Assembly: GCF_002813325.1 (NCBI RefSeq)
Contig: NZ_PHUG01000001.1
Location: forward strand, 5,208,001-5,272,000
Reading direction: 5' to 3'
Source: Janthinobacterium sp. 64
GTDB lineage: Bacteria > Pseudomonadota > Gammaproteobacteria > Burkholderiales > Burkholderiaceae_D
DNA length: 64,000 nucleotides
Shown piece by piece: positions 35,637 through 44,784 of this stretch. Each line of letters starts with the position of its first letter. Within the stretch, counting starts at the first letter, position 1. Below the pieces are notes generated by a model, which did no database searches, was not told the origin of the DNA, and saw only the letters and a list, made by a program, of their open reading frames with translations. The position numbers and the translations under genes were made by a program.

Positions 35637-36685
35637 GGCGTCCCCTGCGCTGGCGGCAAATTGTGCGGCAAATCGTGCAGCAATTCGTGTGGCAAATCGT
35701 GCGGCGAAGCATGCAGGGCCAGTGCGCGCAGGCAGGCGTCGCGCTGGCTGGCACCCAGGGCCGGTGCCAGGGTCAGCCGCCCCAGGCGCAAGCCATATGG
35801 CAAGCCCGTGCGTTCGGCCTGCAGCACCCAGGCGGCCAGGCGCGACAAACGCGCTTCCGGCGCCAGCGCATGCAGGGTGGCGTAGTCGAGCAGAAGCTTG
35901 CCATGCATGCCGTGCGCTGTGCCCTTTGGTGCGTCGGAGGCTGGCTGGAATTGCTTGCTGAATAAATGCTCGCCATCATGGCGGGCGATCTGGCGCCAGG
36001 CCAGGCGCTGCAAGGGGTCGCCCGGCTGGTAGGCGCGCACGCCTGTCAGCTCCTGGGCGCCGCCGGGCAAGTCTGGCCAGCCTGGCCAGCCTGGCTGCCG
36101 TGCCTGCTGTACTGTGCCGGCCGGCCACGGCAGCGGCGGCGCATCTTGCTCGGGCTGCGGATACACGAGCACGCGCGCCTCGGGCTGCCAATGGCACCAA
36201 GCAACAAACAGGCCCAGCGGAAAACTGCCGGACAGGCGCACGGCTGGCGCATTGAGCCAACCTCGTTGTCGGGCTGGCATGCCGATGCTGACGGCCGTTT
36301 CGCCGTGGGCGGCGATATCGGCCAGGCCGGGTGCCGCCGGCGAACCGCTGACGGCCAGGTGGATCGCATGGCGCGGGCGGCTGCTGCGGTTGATCAGGCG
36401 CAAGGTGAACAAGGCATGGCTGCCCGCAAACACGGGCTTGCCCGGCGCTGCGGCCAGCGCCAGGCCCGCCAGGTTGCGGCTGCTAAACAGCATGTCGGCG
36501 ATGGCGCAGGCGGCCGCGAAATACGTGAGCGCATAGCCCAGGCCCAGGCCGTAATTGACGGCGGCGATCCACAGGGCCAGCAGCAGCGCGGCAAACGCCA
36601 GGCCCGCACGCGAGGGACGGATGTGCACGCGCTGCGCGCCCAGCCAAGGGCGCGCCGGCAGCCATGGAATAGTGCGCCAGCGCAT
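35633..36685 (-). CDS. DUF58 domain protein
   Basis: About 350 residues from ATG 36685 (MRWRTIPWLPARPWL). Two N-terminal membrane helices (AGLAFAALLLALWIAAVNYGLG and an adjacent one) precede a soluble region with the DUF58 signature GVRAYQPGDPLQRLAWRQIARH. These proteins contain a VWA-like fold and work with MoxR ATPases. The C-terminus has an unusual Leu/Pro/His run (HDLPHELLHDLPHNLPP), a short tandem repeat. It lies 5 nt after the MoxR stop. Confidence 0.86.
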   Translation of the reverse strand: MRWRTIPWLPARPWLGAQRVHIRPSRAGLAFAALLLALWIAAVNYGLGLGYALTYFAAACAIADMLFSSRNLAGLALAAAPGKPVFAGSHALFTLRLINRSSRPRHAIHLAVSGSPAAPGLADIAAHGETAVSIGMPARQRGWLNAPAVRLSGSFPLGLFVAWCHWQPEARVLVYPQPEQDAPPLPWPAGTVQQARQPGWPGWPDLPGGAQELTGVRAYQPGDPLQRLAWRQIARHDGEHLFSKQFQPASDAPKGTAHGMHGKLLLDYATLHALAPEARLSRLAAWVLQAERTGLPYGLRLGRLTLAPALGASQRDACLRALALHASPHDLPHELLHDLPHNLPPAQGTP

Positions 36686-36690
36686 GCCGC

Positions 36691-37599
36691 TCAGACGGGG
36701 ATGCTCAACAGCAGATGCTGCAGCAGCGCGCGGCTGTCCACCGACCCTTGCGCCGCATGCAGGCGGTGGGCGCAGACGGGCAGCAGCACGGCTTGCACAT
36801 CGTCGGGCGTGACGTGGTCGCGTCCGGCCAGGGCGGCCCAGGCGCGCGCCGCTTGCAGCAGGGCCAGCGCGGCGCGCGGGCTGAGGCCATCGGCAAACAC
36901 GCCCGGCGCGCGGGTGGCATGCACGAGGGCCAGCACGTAGTCGACCACGGCGGGCGAGGCGTGGATGGCGCGCAAGCCTGCTTGCGCTTGCAGCAATTCT
37001 TCCGCGTTCATGACGGCCGGCAAGGTGTGCAGCATGGCGCGGCGGTCGGCACCCAGCAGCAGCGCCCGTTCGGCGGCCGCATCGGGATAGCCCAGGGTGA
37101 CGCACATGAGAAAACGGTCGAGCTGCGATTCGGGCAGCGGGAAAGTGCCCAGCTGGTGCGCGCAGTTTTGCGTGGCGATGACGAAAAACGGTTGCGGCAG
37201 CGCGTGCGTGACGCCATCGAGCGTCACTTGCCGCTCTTCCATCGCTTCGAGCAAGCCCGATTGCGTCTTCGGCGTGGCGCGGTTGATCTCGTCGGCCAGC
37301 AGTACTTGCGTGAACAGGGGGCCGGGGTGGAAGACGAAGCTGGCGCTGGCGCGGTCATACACGCTCATGCCGGCCACGTCGGCGGGCAGCAGGTCGCTGG
37401 TAAATTGCTGGCGCTTCCATTGCAGGCCCAGCGAGATGGCCAGCGCATGCGCCAGCGTGGTCTTGCCCACGCCGGGCACGTCTTCGATCAGCAGGTGGCC
37501 GCCCGCCAGCACGCAGGCGAGGGTCTGGCGGATCTGCAAGTGTTTGCCGACGAGAACTTCGTCGATTTGCTGTGCGGCCTGGTGTATTTTCGAAAACAT
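36691..37599 (-). CDS. MoxR-family AAA+ ATPase
   Basis: A 302-residue ATPase from ATG 37599. Walker A is GVGKTT (43-48), Walker B is LLADEINRATPKTQSGLLEAMEE, sensor 1 is VIATQN, and the arginine-finger region LPESQLDRFLM is present. MoxR proteins act as chaperones that insert cofactors or remodel complexes with DUF58/VWA partners. It is the first gene of the overlapping four-gene cluster ending in mltB, which points to a wall- or envelope-related target. Confidence 0.92.
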   Translation of the reverse strand: MFSKIHQAAQQIDEVLVGKHLQIRQTLACVLAGGHLLIEDVPGVGKTTLAHALAISLGLQWKRQQFTSDLLPADVAGMSVYDRASASFVFHPGPLFTQVLLADEINRATPKTQSGLLEAMEERQVTLDGVTHALPQPFFVIATQNCAHQLGTFPLPESQLDRFLMCVTLGYPDAAAERALLLGADRRAMLHTLPAVMNAEELLQAQAGLRAIHASPAVVDYVLALVHATRAPGVFADGLSPRAALALLQAARAWAALAGRDHVTPDDVQAVLLPVCAHRLHAAQGSVDSRALLQHLLLSIPV

Positions 37600-37843
37600 G
37601 CTATTTCTATCACAGTACAACGGATTATTTAATTTACAATCGCTTTGGCCAGGTCAAACGGCGCCGCCCGCCAGCTGCGCGCTCGTGGTAGATTAGAGTC
37701 ACAGCAAAGGCGGCAAGGGCGGCACAGACCAGCCAGTGATTTTATGCGAGAACGCGCCAGGCAGGCAGGAATGCTCTGCAGTGATTCCGGCGCGCGTTCC
37801 CGGTATGGATAGAGAGCAGAGACAGAGGTAACCAGTACAGCGC

Positions 37844-38770
37844 ATGAGCACAGCCATTTATACCCATCCCGATTGCCAGCGCCATGAAATGGGCGACTGG
37901 CACCCTGAATCGCCGGCCCGCTTGCAGGCCATCAACGATCAATTGATCCTCGCGCATATCAGCGACCTGGTCGAGCACCGCGACGGCGTGCGCGCGCAAT
38001 TGTCCGACATCGAGCGCAACCACAGTGCCACGGCCATCGGCCTGGTGCGCGACAATGTGCCGGCCGAGGGCGACTACTATCCGCTCGACGGCGACACCTT
38101 GCTCAACGCGCACAGCTACGAGGCGGCCCTGGCCGCCGCTGGCTCGGCCGTGACTGCCACGGACGCCGTGATCGATGGCGAGATCAGCAACGCCTTTTGC
38201 GCGATCCGCCCGCCCGGCCACCATGCGCGGCCCAGCGAGCCCATGGGTTTCTGCCTGTTCAACAATGTCGCCATCGCCGCCAAGCATGCGCTCGACGTGC
38301 GCGGCCTCGACCGAGTCGCCATCGTCGACTTTGACGTCCACCATGGCAATGGCACGGCCGAATCCGTGGCAAACGATCCGCGCATCCTGATGGTGAGTTT
38401 TTTCCAGCACCCGTTTTATCCGTACAGCGATGTCGAGTCCTATACGGATACGCGCGTCAACGTGCCCGTGCCGGCCCGCTCGAAGGGCGATGCCGTGCGC
38501 CAGCTGGTGCTTGACCACTGGCTGCCGGCACTGCACCGGCAGCAGCCGCAGATGATTTTCATTTCCGCCGGTTTCGATGCCCACCGCGAAGACGATGTGG
38601 GCGGCATGGGCCTGGTGGAGGCCGACTACACGTGGCTGACGCAGCAAATGATGGCCGTCGCCAATCAGTATGGCAAGGGCCGCATCGTCAGCTGCCTCGA
38701 AGGGGGCTACAACCTGTCGTCGCTGGGCCGCAGCGTGGCGGCGCACGTGAAGGCGCTGGCGGAGCTGTAA
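37844..38770 (+). CDS. Histone deacetylase-family (acetylpolyamine/acetyl-lysine) hydrolase
   Basis: A 308-residue class II-like HDAC fold: IRPPGHHARPSEPMGFCLFNNVAIAA, the zinc site DFDVHHGNGT around residues 163-170, SAGFDAHREDDVGGMGL, and LEGGYNLSSLGRSV at the C-terminus. Bacterial members deacetylate polyamines, acetoin-related or protein substrates; the substrate here cannot be told. The 244-bp gap to moxR holds the divergent promoters and a GC-rich inverted repeat (GAACGCGCC/GGCGCGCGTTC). Confidence 0.88.
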   Translation: MSTAIYTHPDCQRHEMGDWHPESPARLQAINDQLILAHISDLVEHRDGVRAQLSDIERNHSATAIGLVRDNVPAEGDYYPLDGDTLLNAHSYEAALAAAGSAVTATDAVIDGEISNAFCAIRPPGHHARPSEPMGFCLFNNVAIAAKHALDVRGLDRVAIVDFDVHHGNGTAESVANDPRILMVSFFQHPFYPYSDVESYTDTRVNVPVPARSKGDAVRQLVLDHWLPALHRQQPQMIFISAGFDAHREDDVGGMGLVEADYTWLTQQMMAVANQYGKGRIVSCLEGGYNLSSLGRSVAAHVKALAEL

Positions 38771-38782
38771 CGGTGCAGCGAA

Positions 38783-39109
38783 CTACAGCAAGCTGGGGCG
38801 GCTGCTGGAATTGGTGTGGCGGTGCGTCTGGTAGTCGAGTTTATCGCCGGCCATGAAGCAGCGCCAGGCTTGCGTGTAGACGAGCGATGATTTCTCCGCG
38901 TCGAAGCTGTCGAGCTGGAGCATGTCGCGGTGGTGCTTGATTTCATTGACCAATTGGTCATACAGCATTTGCAAGCCATAGCTGTCGGCGCTCTGGCGTT
39001 TCAGGCGCTCTTGCAGCTGCGCCACTTGTCCCTGTAATTGCCGGCATTCCTTCTTCCAGTCATTGCGCGGCACGCGCTTGGGCGCCTTGCCAGTGTCTTC
39101 CATCATCAT
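38783..39109 (-). CDS. Hypothetical coiled-coil protein
   Basis: A 108-residue soluble protein, convergent with the deacetylase gene (12 bp apart). Residues about 18-65 form a charged heptad-like helix (WKKECRQLQGQVAQLQERLKRQ, LYDQLVNEIKHHRDML) typical of a coiled coil. No signal or membrane segment. I recognise no family. Confidence 0.55.
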   Translation of the reverse strand: MMMEDTGKAPKRVPRNDWKKECRQLQGQVAQLQERLKRQSADSYGLQMLYDQLVNEIKHHRDMLQLDSFDAEKSSLVYTQAWRCFMAGDKLDYQTHRHTNSSSRPSLL

Positions 39110-39265
39110 ATCGAACTATTCCCGTTGCATATCTCCCGGGCGGGAGCCAGCCTGGAAAAATATTGCTTTTCATTTAAGAGGCGATATTAAAGCACACTTT
39201 TTTATTACTCTCAGTAAATAAAAGAATCCATGTGGAAATACTTGACCTGGTTTCCCGTGCGCGTG

Positions 39266-40063
39266 TCACTGGTGCAGCGCCGCCTTCATGGGCGCAGCGG
39301 GGGCGGCTTCGGCCATGTGGCCGTCGTCGGCATACGTCAGGGTCAGCAGGGTATTGTCGTCCCAGCTTGCGTCATGCAGCGGCGGCACGTAGCGCTGGCG
39401 GTCTTGCGTGACGCGGATGTCCAGCGCGCGTTCGCCCGAGCGCGCCTGCACGGCGGCGAGGCTGCGCGGGACGGGATACAGCACGTGGATCAGCGACGAG
39501 TGGCACGGTCCACCCGCCAGGCGGAACAGGTTGCGCCGCACAAACGGCAGCTGCTCCTGTTCGACGGCCCAGCGGATTTCGCATTCCAGGCGCAAGTCGC
39601 CCAGGCGGCGCACGTTTGCGGGCAGTCCCGGCGTGTGGATGTCGGCGCGCCAGCGCAGGGTGTCGCGCTTCTTGTTGCTGACCAGGTCGGCATTCGCATC
39701 GTAGGCGGTCTTGTCGCGCGACAAAGTGAAGCCGCCATCGGCCGCCAGCGGCACGGGGATCGACAGGTTGTCGGCCGACAGGTGCAAGGTCACGCCATCG
39801 AGCCTGGCCTGCGGCGTGGCGGGGACCAGCATGAAGCGCAGCGGCGCGTCCGGCGCCAGGCGCTGGTGGTCGGCATATGCGTCGAGTCCCTTGAGCATGG
39901 TGCGGTAGGGGCGCAAGTCAGGATCGCGCGTGCCTTGCACGTCGACAACCTGCTGCATTTCCTGGTTCACTGGATCGCCTGGCGCCGCCGTTTGTTCCTG
40001 GGCCATGGCGGGCAAGAGGCAGGTGGAAAGGGCGGCGAGGAGACAAAGACGGGGAAGATGCAT
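39266..40063 (-). CDS. Hypothetical exported protein
   Basis: A 265-residue protein from ATG 40063, with signal peptide MHLPRLCLLAALSTCLLPAMA. The mature part contains RDPDLRPYRTMLKGLDAYADHQRLAPDAPLRFML and ADGGFTLSRDKTAYDANADLVSNKKRDTLRWRADI, suggesting a beta-rich periplasmic domain. Two cysteines may form a disulfide (LECEIRW and GGPCHSS). It looks conserved in style but I know no function. It is followed on the same strand by the coiled-coil gene 156 bp away. Confidence 0.6.
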   Translation of the reverse strand: MHLPRLCLLAALSTCLLPAMAQEQTAAPGDPVNQEMQQVVDVQGTRDPDLRPYRTMLKGLDAYADHQRLAPDAPLRFMLVPATPQARLDGVTLHLSADNLSIPVPLAADGGFTLSRDKTAYDANADLVSNKKRDTLRWRADIHTPGLPANVRRLGDLRLECEIRWAVEQEQLPFVRRNLFRLAGGPCHSSLIHVLYPVPRSLAAVQARSGERALDIRVTQDRQRYVPPLHDASWDDNTLLTLTYADDGHMAEAAPAAPMKAALHQ

Positions 40064-40264
40064 GGAATGCGTGCCAGGTTGAGCGTGCAATGGGGAAACC
40101 AGTCCAGACTGGATGGACTGCGGATCTTATCATTCAAGTAACTGCTAAATTATCACCAATTGTCTCGTTCGCGTCGCACGGCTGGCGCTGGCGGCGGAAA
40201 ATGCGACGTCGTGGCGGCAACCACGTAAAATAGCGGATTGACTGAACGAACTGAAGGCAAGAGC

Positions 40265-41212
40265 ATGGCGATACAATGGTACCCAGGACACATGAACGCG
40301 GCCCGCAAGAAAGCGGCCGAGACCATGGAAAACACCGACCTGGTGATTGAAGTGGTGGACGCGCGCCTGCCGGCAGCCAGCTGCAATCCCATGGTGGACG
40401 AGTTGCGCCTGTTCCGCCAGCGCCCTTGCCTGAAGATCCTCAACAAGACCGACCTGGCCGATCCTGCCGCCACGGCCGCCTGGGTGGCGTACTTCAATGC
40501 CCAGGAAGGCGTGACCGCGTACGCGATGACGACCAAGAAGCCGGGCGACGTGGCGCGCATCCCTGACCTGGCCAAATCGCTGGCGCCGCACCGGGGCGTG
40601 CCGACGAAACCGCTGCGCATCATGATCATGGGCATCCCCAACGTGGGCAAGTCGACCCTGATGAACGCGCTGCTGAAAAAGCGCGTGGCCAAGGTGGGCG
40701 ACGAGCCGGCAGTGACGAAAATGCAGCAAAAGCTGTACCTGGACAAGAACACCATCCTCGTCGACACGCCCGGCATGCTGTGGCCGAAGATCGCCATCCC
40801 CAGCGATGGCCTGATGCTGGCCGCCAGCCACGCCATCGGCTCGAACGCGCTGATCGAAGAGGAAGTGGCCGTGTTCCTGGCCGAGGAATTGCTCAAGCGC
40901 TACCCGGACTTGCTGGCGACCCGCTACGGCACCAAGGTCGGTGAAGTCGACGCCATCGGCGTGGTCGAGGGCATTGCCGCCAAGCGCGGCTTCCGCATCA
41001 AGGGCGGCGACTACGATTTCGAGAAAGCGTCGCACACCTTGCTGCTCGACTACCGCAGCGGCATCCTCGGACGTATCTCTCTGGAAACGCCGGACACGCG
41101 CGCGGCCCTGCTGGCCCAGCACGCGGCCGAGATGGCGGAAAAAGCGGCCAAGGCGGCCGAGATTGCCGCCGAGAAGGCGAAGAATGCGGCGCGCGGCAAG
41201 CGCGGCTCGTAA
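40265..41212 (+). CDS. rbgA: Ribosome biogenesis GTPase RbgA/YlqF
   Basis: A 315-residue circularly permuted GTPase. The order is G4 (NKTD, residues 60-63), G1 (GIPNVGKST, 123-131), then G3 (DTPGMLWP). It begins with the family signature IQWYPGHMNAARKKAAE. RbgA acts in late 50S assembly. The C-terminus is Ala/Lys/Glu-rich and basic (EKAAKAAEIAAEKAKNAARGKRGS), likely an RNA-contacting tail. ATG at 40265. The divergent neighbour is the exported hypothetical protein. Confidence 0.92.
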   Translation: MAIQWYPGHMNAARKKAAETMENTDLVIEVVDARLPAASCNPMVDELRLFRQRPCLKILNKTDLADPAATAAWVAYFNAQEGVTAYAMTTKKPGDVARIPDLAKSLAPHRGVPTKPLRIMIMGIPNVGKSTLMNALLKKRVAKVGDEPAVTKMQQKLYLDKNTILVDTPGMLWPKIAIPSDGLMLAASHAIGSNALIEEEVAVFLAEELLKRYPDLLATRYGTKVGEVDAIGVVEGIAAKRGFRIKGGDYDFEKASHTLLLDYRSGILGRISLETPDTRAALLAQHAAEMAEKAAKAAEIAAEKAKNAARGKRGS

Positions 41213-41246
41213 TTCACGGCCGCCAATTCACCCCAAAGCAAATTCT

Positions 41247-41310
41247 GGGGTCAGACCCCCGGTGACGTTGGCGCTGAACCAGCCGTTAGCGGTGTTGGGG
41301 GTCTGACCCC
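41247..41310. repeat. Inverted repeat GGGGTCAGACCCCC ... GGGGGTCTGACCCC
   Basis: A perfect 14-bp inverted repeat (41247-41260 and 41297-41310) with a 36-bp spacer, between convergent genes. It shares the GGGTCAGAC core with 6853-6873. It may act as a transcription barrier between rbgA and the dioxygenase gene. Confidence 0.65.
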
Positions 41311-41319
41311 GGCTCGTTG

Positions 41320-42138
41320 CTAATTTCCGCCAGTCGTTCCAAACCGGAAACTGGTCACCGCCAGCGCCCCAAAAAAATCGTCCTCGTGGTACACCACCTG
41401 CGCCGCTTCCTGCTCGGCCGCGCCGAGCGCCACCATCAGCGGCAGCAAGTGATCTTCCTGCGGATGGGCCTGGCGCGCGCCGGGGGCACGGTCCCAGGCC
41501 AGCAGTTGCGCCAGCCTTTGTTCTGGCGGCAGGGCCATGGTCTGGCGCAGCCAGGCGTCGAACTGGTGCGAGGCGACGGCGCCCGCCTGGCCGAACTGGC
41601 GCAGGTTATGGTAAGACAGGCCGCTGCCGACGATCAGCACGCCTTGCCGGCGCAGGCTGGCCAGAGCGCGGCCCACCTCGACATGGGTCAGCGGGTCATA
41701 GCCGTGTTTCAGCGACAGCTGCACCAGCGGCACGTCCGCCTGCGGGTAGATGGGGAACAGGGCGCTGAAGGTGCCGTGGTCGAAGCCCCGCTCGTGGTCG
41801 AGGCGCGCCGGGTGGCCGGCCGCGTCGAGCAATTGTTTTACCTGTGCCGCCAGTGCCGGCGCGCCCGGTGCCGGGTACTGGATTTGATAGGTGTGCGGCG
41901 GAAAGCCCGAATAATCGTAGATCATGCCCGGCTGCGCGCTGGCCGAGACGAGAAATTGCGGCCCTTCCCAGTGCGCCGTCACCACCAGCACGGCTTTCGG
42001 GCGCGCGCCGATCTGGCGCGGGATATCCTGCAACGATGCTTCGAGCACGTCGTAGCGGCCGCCGAACTGCTCTTTCATGAACGGCCACGGGCCGCCGCCG
42101 TGCGACAGGAAGTAGGTGGGGAAGGTGTGTTCTTGCAT
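41320..42138 (-). CDS. Class III extradiol dioxygenase (4,5-DOPA dioxygenase/YgiD-like)
   Basis: A 272-residue protein of the DODA family: TYFLSHGGGPWPFM with the first metal histidine near residue 13, VVTAHWEGPQFLVS near 53-66, GFDHGTFSALFPIYP, and SYHNLR plus YHEDDFFG near the C-terminus. These supply the non-haem Fe/Zn ligands. Family members open catechol-type rings (L-DOPA, gallate-like substrates); the substrate is not determined. A LysR regulator is divergently transcribed 112 bp away and probably controls it. Confidence 0.88.
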   Translation of the reverse strand: MQEHTFPTYFLSHGGGPWPFMKEQFGGRYDVLEASLQDIPRQIGARPKAVLVVTAHWEGPQFLVSASAQPGMIYDYSGFPPHTYQIQYPAPGAPALAAQVKQLLDAAGHPARLDHERGFDHGTFSALFPIYPQADVPLVQLSLKHGYDPLTHVEVGRALASLRRQGVLIVGSGLSYHNLRQFGQAGAVASHQFDAWLRQTMALPPEQRLAQLLAWDRAPGARQAHPQEDHLLPLMVALGAAEQEAAQVVYHEDDFFGALAVTSFRFGTTGGN

Positions 42139-42250
42139 GGCGGCTCCGCAGTGGAATGGCTGATGCTATCGATGATAGTCATGTGCGGTCAGTTGATCAA
42201 GATCGCAATTATTGATATATCATTTCCATTTTGTTGATGATGGGATGGTC

Positions 42251-43141
42251 ATGGATACCTTGCGCAGCATGCGCGTGTTTCGCGCCGTGGTGGAACTGGA
42301 CAGCTTCGTGCGCGCCAGCGAGCGCCTCGATCTGTCGCCGGCCATGGTCAGCAAGCACGTGATGCACCTGGAGCGCCACCTGGGCGCGCGCCTGCTGAAC
42401 CGCAGCAGCCGCCACCTGAGCCTGACGGAAATCGGCAAGGTGTACTTCGAACAGTGCCGCGACATGCTCGACAACCTCGACGAGGTGGAAGCGACCGTGG
42501 GCCGCACGACCGTGGTGCCGCGCGGCATGCTGCGCCTGAGCGCGCCCGTCTGGTTCGCCAATGCCATCTTTACGCGCACTCTGGTGGCCTACCGCGAGCG
42601 CTTTCCGGAAGTGACGTTCGACATCGACTTGAGCGGAAGAGTCGTCAATCTGGTGGAAGAGGGTTTCGACCTGGCCCTGCGCGTGAGCCAGGCGCCATCG
42701 CCGGCCCTGATCGCGCGGCCCATCGGCAGCATCGCCTTTCACCTGGTGGCCGCGCCCGCCTACCTGGCGCGCGCGGGCCATCCGCACGTGCCGCAGGACC
42801 TGGCGCAGCACGCAATGATCAGCTATTCGCTGTTATCAAATGGCAATGAATTGACGTTTGACGGCCCGCAGGGACACGAGACGGTGAAGTTTACGCCCGT
42901 GCTGCAATGCAACAACGAAAGCCTGCTGCATGCGGCCGCGCTCGACGGCATGGGCATCGCCTTGCTGCCGTCGTGGCAAACGGATGCGGACCTGGCGGCC
43001 GGGCGGCTGGTGCGCCTCTTCGACGATTTCAAGTTGGCGGGCGGCAGTGTCTACGCCGTCTACACGAGCCGCCGCTACCTGTCCTCGAAAGTGCGCACCT
43101 TCATCGACTTCCTGGCCGATGAAGGGCGCCTGGGCCGCTGA
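42251..43141 (+). CDS. LysR-family transcriptional regulator
   Basis: A 296-residue protein from ATG 42251. The winged-helix N-terminus reads MRVFRAVVELDSFVRASERLDLSPAMVSKHVMHLERHLGARLLNR, with the AA-substrate-binding region after it (GRTTVVPRGMLRLSAP, VEEGFDLALRV). It resembles the CrgA/AaeR-like subgroup. The divergent arrangement with the dioxygenase gene suggests local control. The effector is unknown. Confidence 0.88.
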   Translation: MDTLRSMRVFRAVVELDSFVRASERLDLSPAMVSKHVMHLERHLGARLLNRSSRHLSLTEIGKVYFEQCRDMLDNLDEVEATVGRTTVVPRGMLRLSAPVWFANAIFTRTLVAYRERFPEVTFDIDLSGRVVNLVEEGFDLALRVSQAPSPALIARPIGSIAFHLVAAPAYLARAGHPHVPQDLAQHAMISYSLLSNGNELTFDGPQGHETVKFTPVLQCNNESLLHAAALDGMGIALLPSWQTDADLAAGRLVRLFDDFKLAGGSVYAVYTSRRYLSSKVRTFIDFLADEGRLGR

Positions 43142-43239
43142 TGGCCCCGGCGGCGCGCGCCGTGCGTATAATGATTCGCTTTTGCCATCCTCCCGTTTCA
43201 CTACCGTGCGTGCCCCGGTAGCGCACCCAGCTTGCCGCC

Positions 43240-44784
43240 ATGATGCCTGCCTCTCCCGCCCTGACCATCGCCATGCGCACCTTGCTGCTGTGCGCCCTGG
43301 CCATGCCGGCGTGCGCGCAGGAAGGCGTGGCTGGCGTGGACGGCGCTGCGCCCGGCGTCACGCATGGCGACTTGTCCACCGAACTGGCGCAGGGCGGCCA
43401 GCACAGCGTGCGCGGCGCCCTGTCGCGCGACCAGGACGGCATGTCGCTCGATGTGGCCGTCGACGCGCTGCGCAATGGCAATTACCGCGATGGCAGCGTG
43501 TTTCACCAGCGCGGCTTTAACGGCGGCGCGGAATGGAAGCTGCGCCAGGGCCGTTTCGGCTTCAGCGCCGACCAGCTGAACCAGGACACCCGCTATCCCG
43601 CGCCCGAGGCGCCCTTCCTGGCCTTGCTGGCGGCCCGCCCGGAAGACCTGTACCGCTATGAAGTGCGGCGCGCCAGCGCTTTCGTGCAGCGCTATGTCGG
43701 CAAGTTCGAGCTGGGCGTGGAGCTGTCGCAGCGGGAAAAGCGCGCCACCGCCCACTATGCGGGCGCGGGCGGCAGCAGCGAATCGAGGTACAGCAGCCGC
43801 CGCCGGCAACTGGCGCCCCGCGTGCGTCATTACGACAAGGTGGGCGGCGTGGGCACGGATACGGAAGTGGGCCTGGACCTGATGCAGTGGGAGCGGCGCT
43901 CGGGCCGCGATGGCGATGGACGGCGCCGGCAGTATTCGCGCGCGCTGCTGCTGCGCGAAGAGCTGGCGTTCGGCGGCCCGTATGCGCCGCGTTTGCTGCT
44001 GGGCTTGCGGCATGAACAGTTCCAGCTCGATCCGGCCGACCTGCCCGCCGGCGGCAGCGACTGGGAAAACCAGAACGCCTGGGACGTGCAGGGCAGCCTG
44101 CAGCTGCGCCCGCAGCTGAGCGTTTACGCCAAGGCCGCGCGCAGCTACCGCATCGATGACGACGGCTATACCCGCGCCGGCTACCGCCCCCTGGCGGGCC
44201 AGCTGCGGCGCGAAACGGAAGTGGGTGCCACCTTCGGCGACGCGGCGCGCAGCGCTTCCGTGCGCGTCTTCAGCGAGCGCCTGAGCAACCAGATCGTCTT
44301 CGACCAGAACCTGGGCCAGCTGGGCTTTGCGGGCAACCTCGACCCCTCGCGCCGCGACGGCATCGCCATCGAGGCGGGCATGGCGCTGGCGCGCGACTGG
44401 CGCCTCGACGCGCAGCTACGGCAAGTGCACGCGCGCTATGACGATTACACCTACGATGGCCCGGATATCGCCCTCGTGCCCAAGACCCGCGCCAGCCTGC
44501 GCCTGTACTGGACGGGGCAGGCCGGCGCCAGTGCCGACATGGGCGTGCAATGGCTGCGCGCCCTGCGCTATGGCCCCGATTTCGGCAACAGCTGCCTGGC
44601 GCAGGTGCCCGCATTCGCCACCGTGGACGGACGCTATGTGCGCAAGCTGGGCGCCTGGGAGCTGGAACTGGCCGGCAGCAACCTGGCCAACCGCCGCCAT
44701 TACGGCGATGCGCCCGGTTGCCGCTCGAGCATTTACCTCAACGATGCGCGCCAGCTGCGCGTGTCGGCGCGCTACCATTTTTGA
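43240..44784 (+). CDS. TonB-dependent-receptor-like outer-membrane barrel without an evident plug
   Basis: A 514-residue exported protein (signal within MRTLLLCALAMPACAQ). The body is a run of amphipathic beta strands with receptor-like features: SVYAKAARSYRIDDDGYTRAG, ETEVGATFGDAARSASVRVF, SLRLYWTG, LAGSNLANRRHYGDAPGC, and a C-terminal aromatic RVSARYHF. The roughly 130-residue plug domain and a TonB box, expected directly after the signal, are not seen; barrel-type sequence starts almost at once. It may be a non-TonB porin-like relative or a receptor that lost its plug. The start could also be at 43273. Confidence 0.68.
   Translation: MMPASPALTIAMRTLLLCALAMPACAQEGVAGVDGAAPGVTHGDLSTELAQGGQHSVRGALSRDQDGMSLDVAVDALRNGNYRDGSVFHQRGFNGGAEWKLRQGRFGFSADQLNQDTRYPAPEAPFLALLAARPEDLYRYEVRRASAFVQRYVGKFELGVELSQREKRATAHYAGAGGSSESRYSSRRRQLAPRVRHYDKVGGVGTDTEVGLDLMQWERRSGRDGDGRRRQYSRALLLREELAFGGPYAPRLLLGLRHEQFQLDPADLPAGGSDWENQNAWDVQGSLQLRPQLSVYAKAARSYRIDDDGYTRAGYRPLAGQLRRETEVGATFGDAARSASVRVFSERLSNQIVFDQNLGQLGFAGNLDPSRRDGIAIEAGMALARDWRLDAQLRQVHARYDDYTYDGPDIALVPKTRASLRLYWTGQAGASADMGVQWLRALRYGPDFGNSCLAQVPAFATVDGRYVRKLGAWELELAGSNLANRRHYGDAPGCRSSIYLNDARQLRVSARYHF

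Noticed and set aside
39230..40141. Plus-strand open frame of about 300 codons
   Set aside because: It is antisense to the signal-peptide protein at 39266-40063. Its translation is Arg/Gln/His-rich and has no recognisable features.
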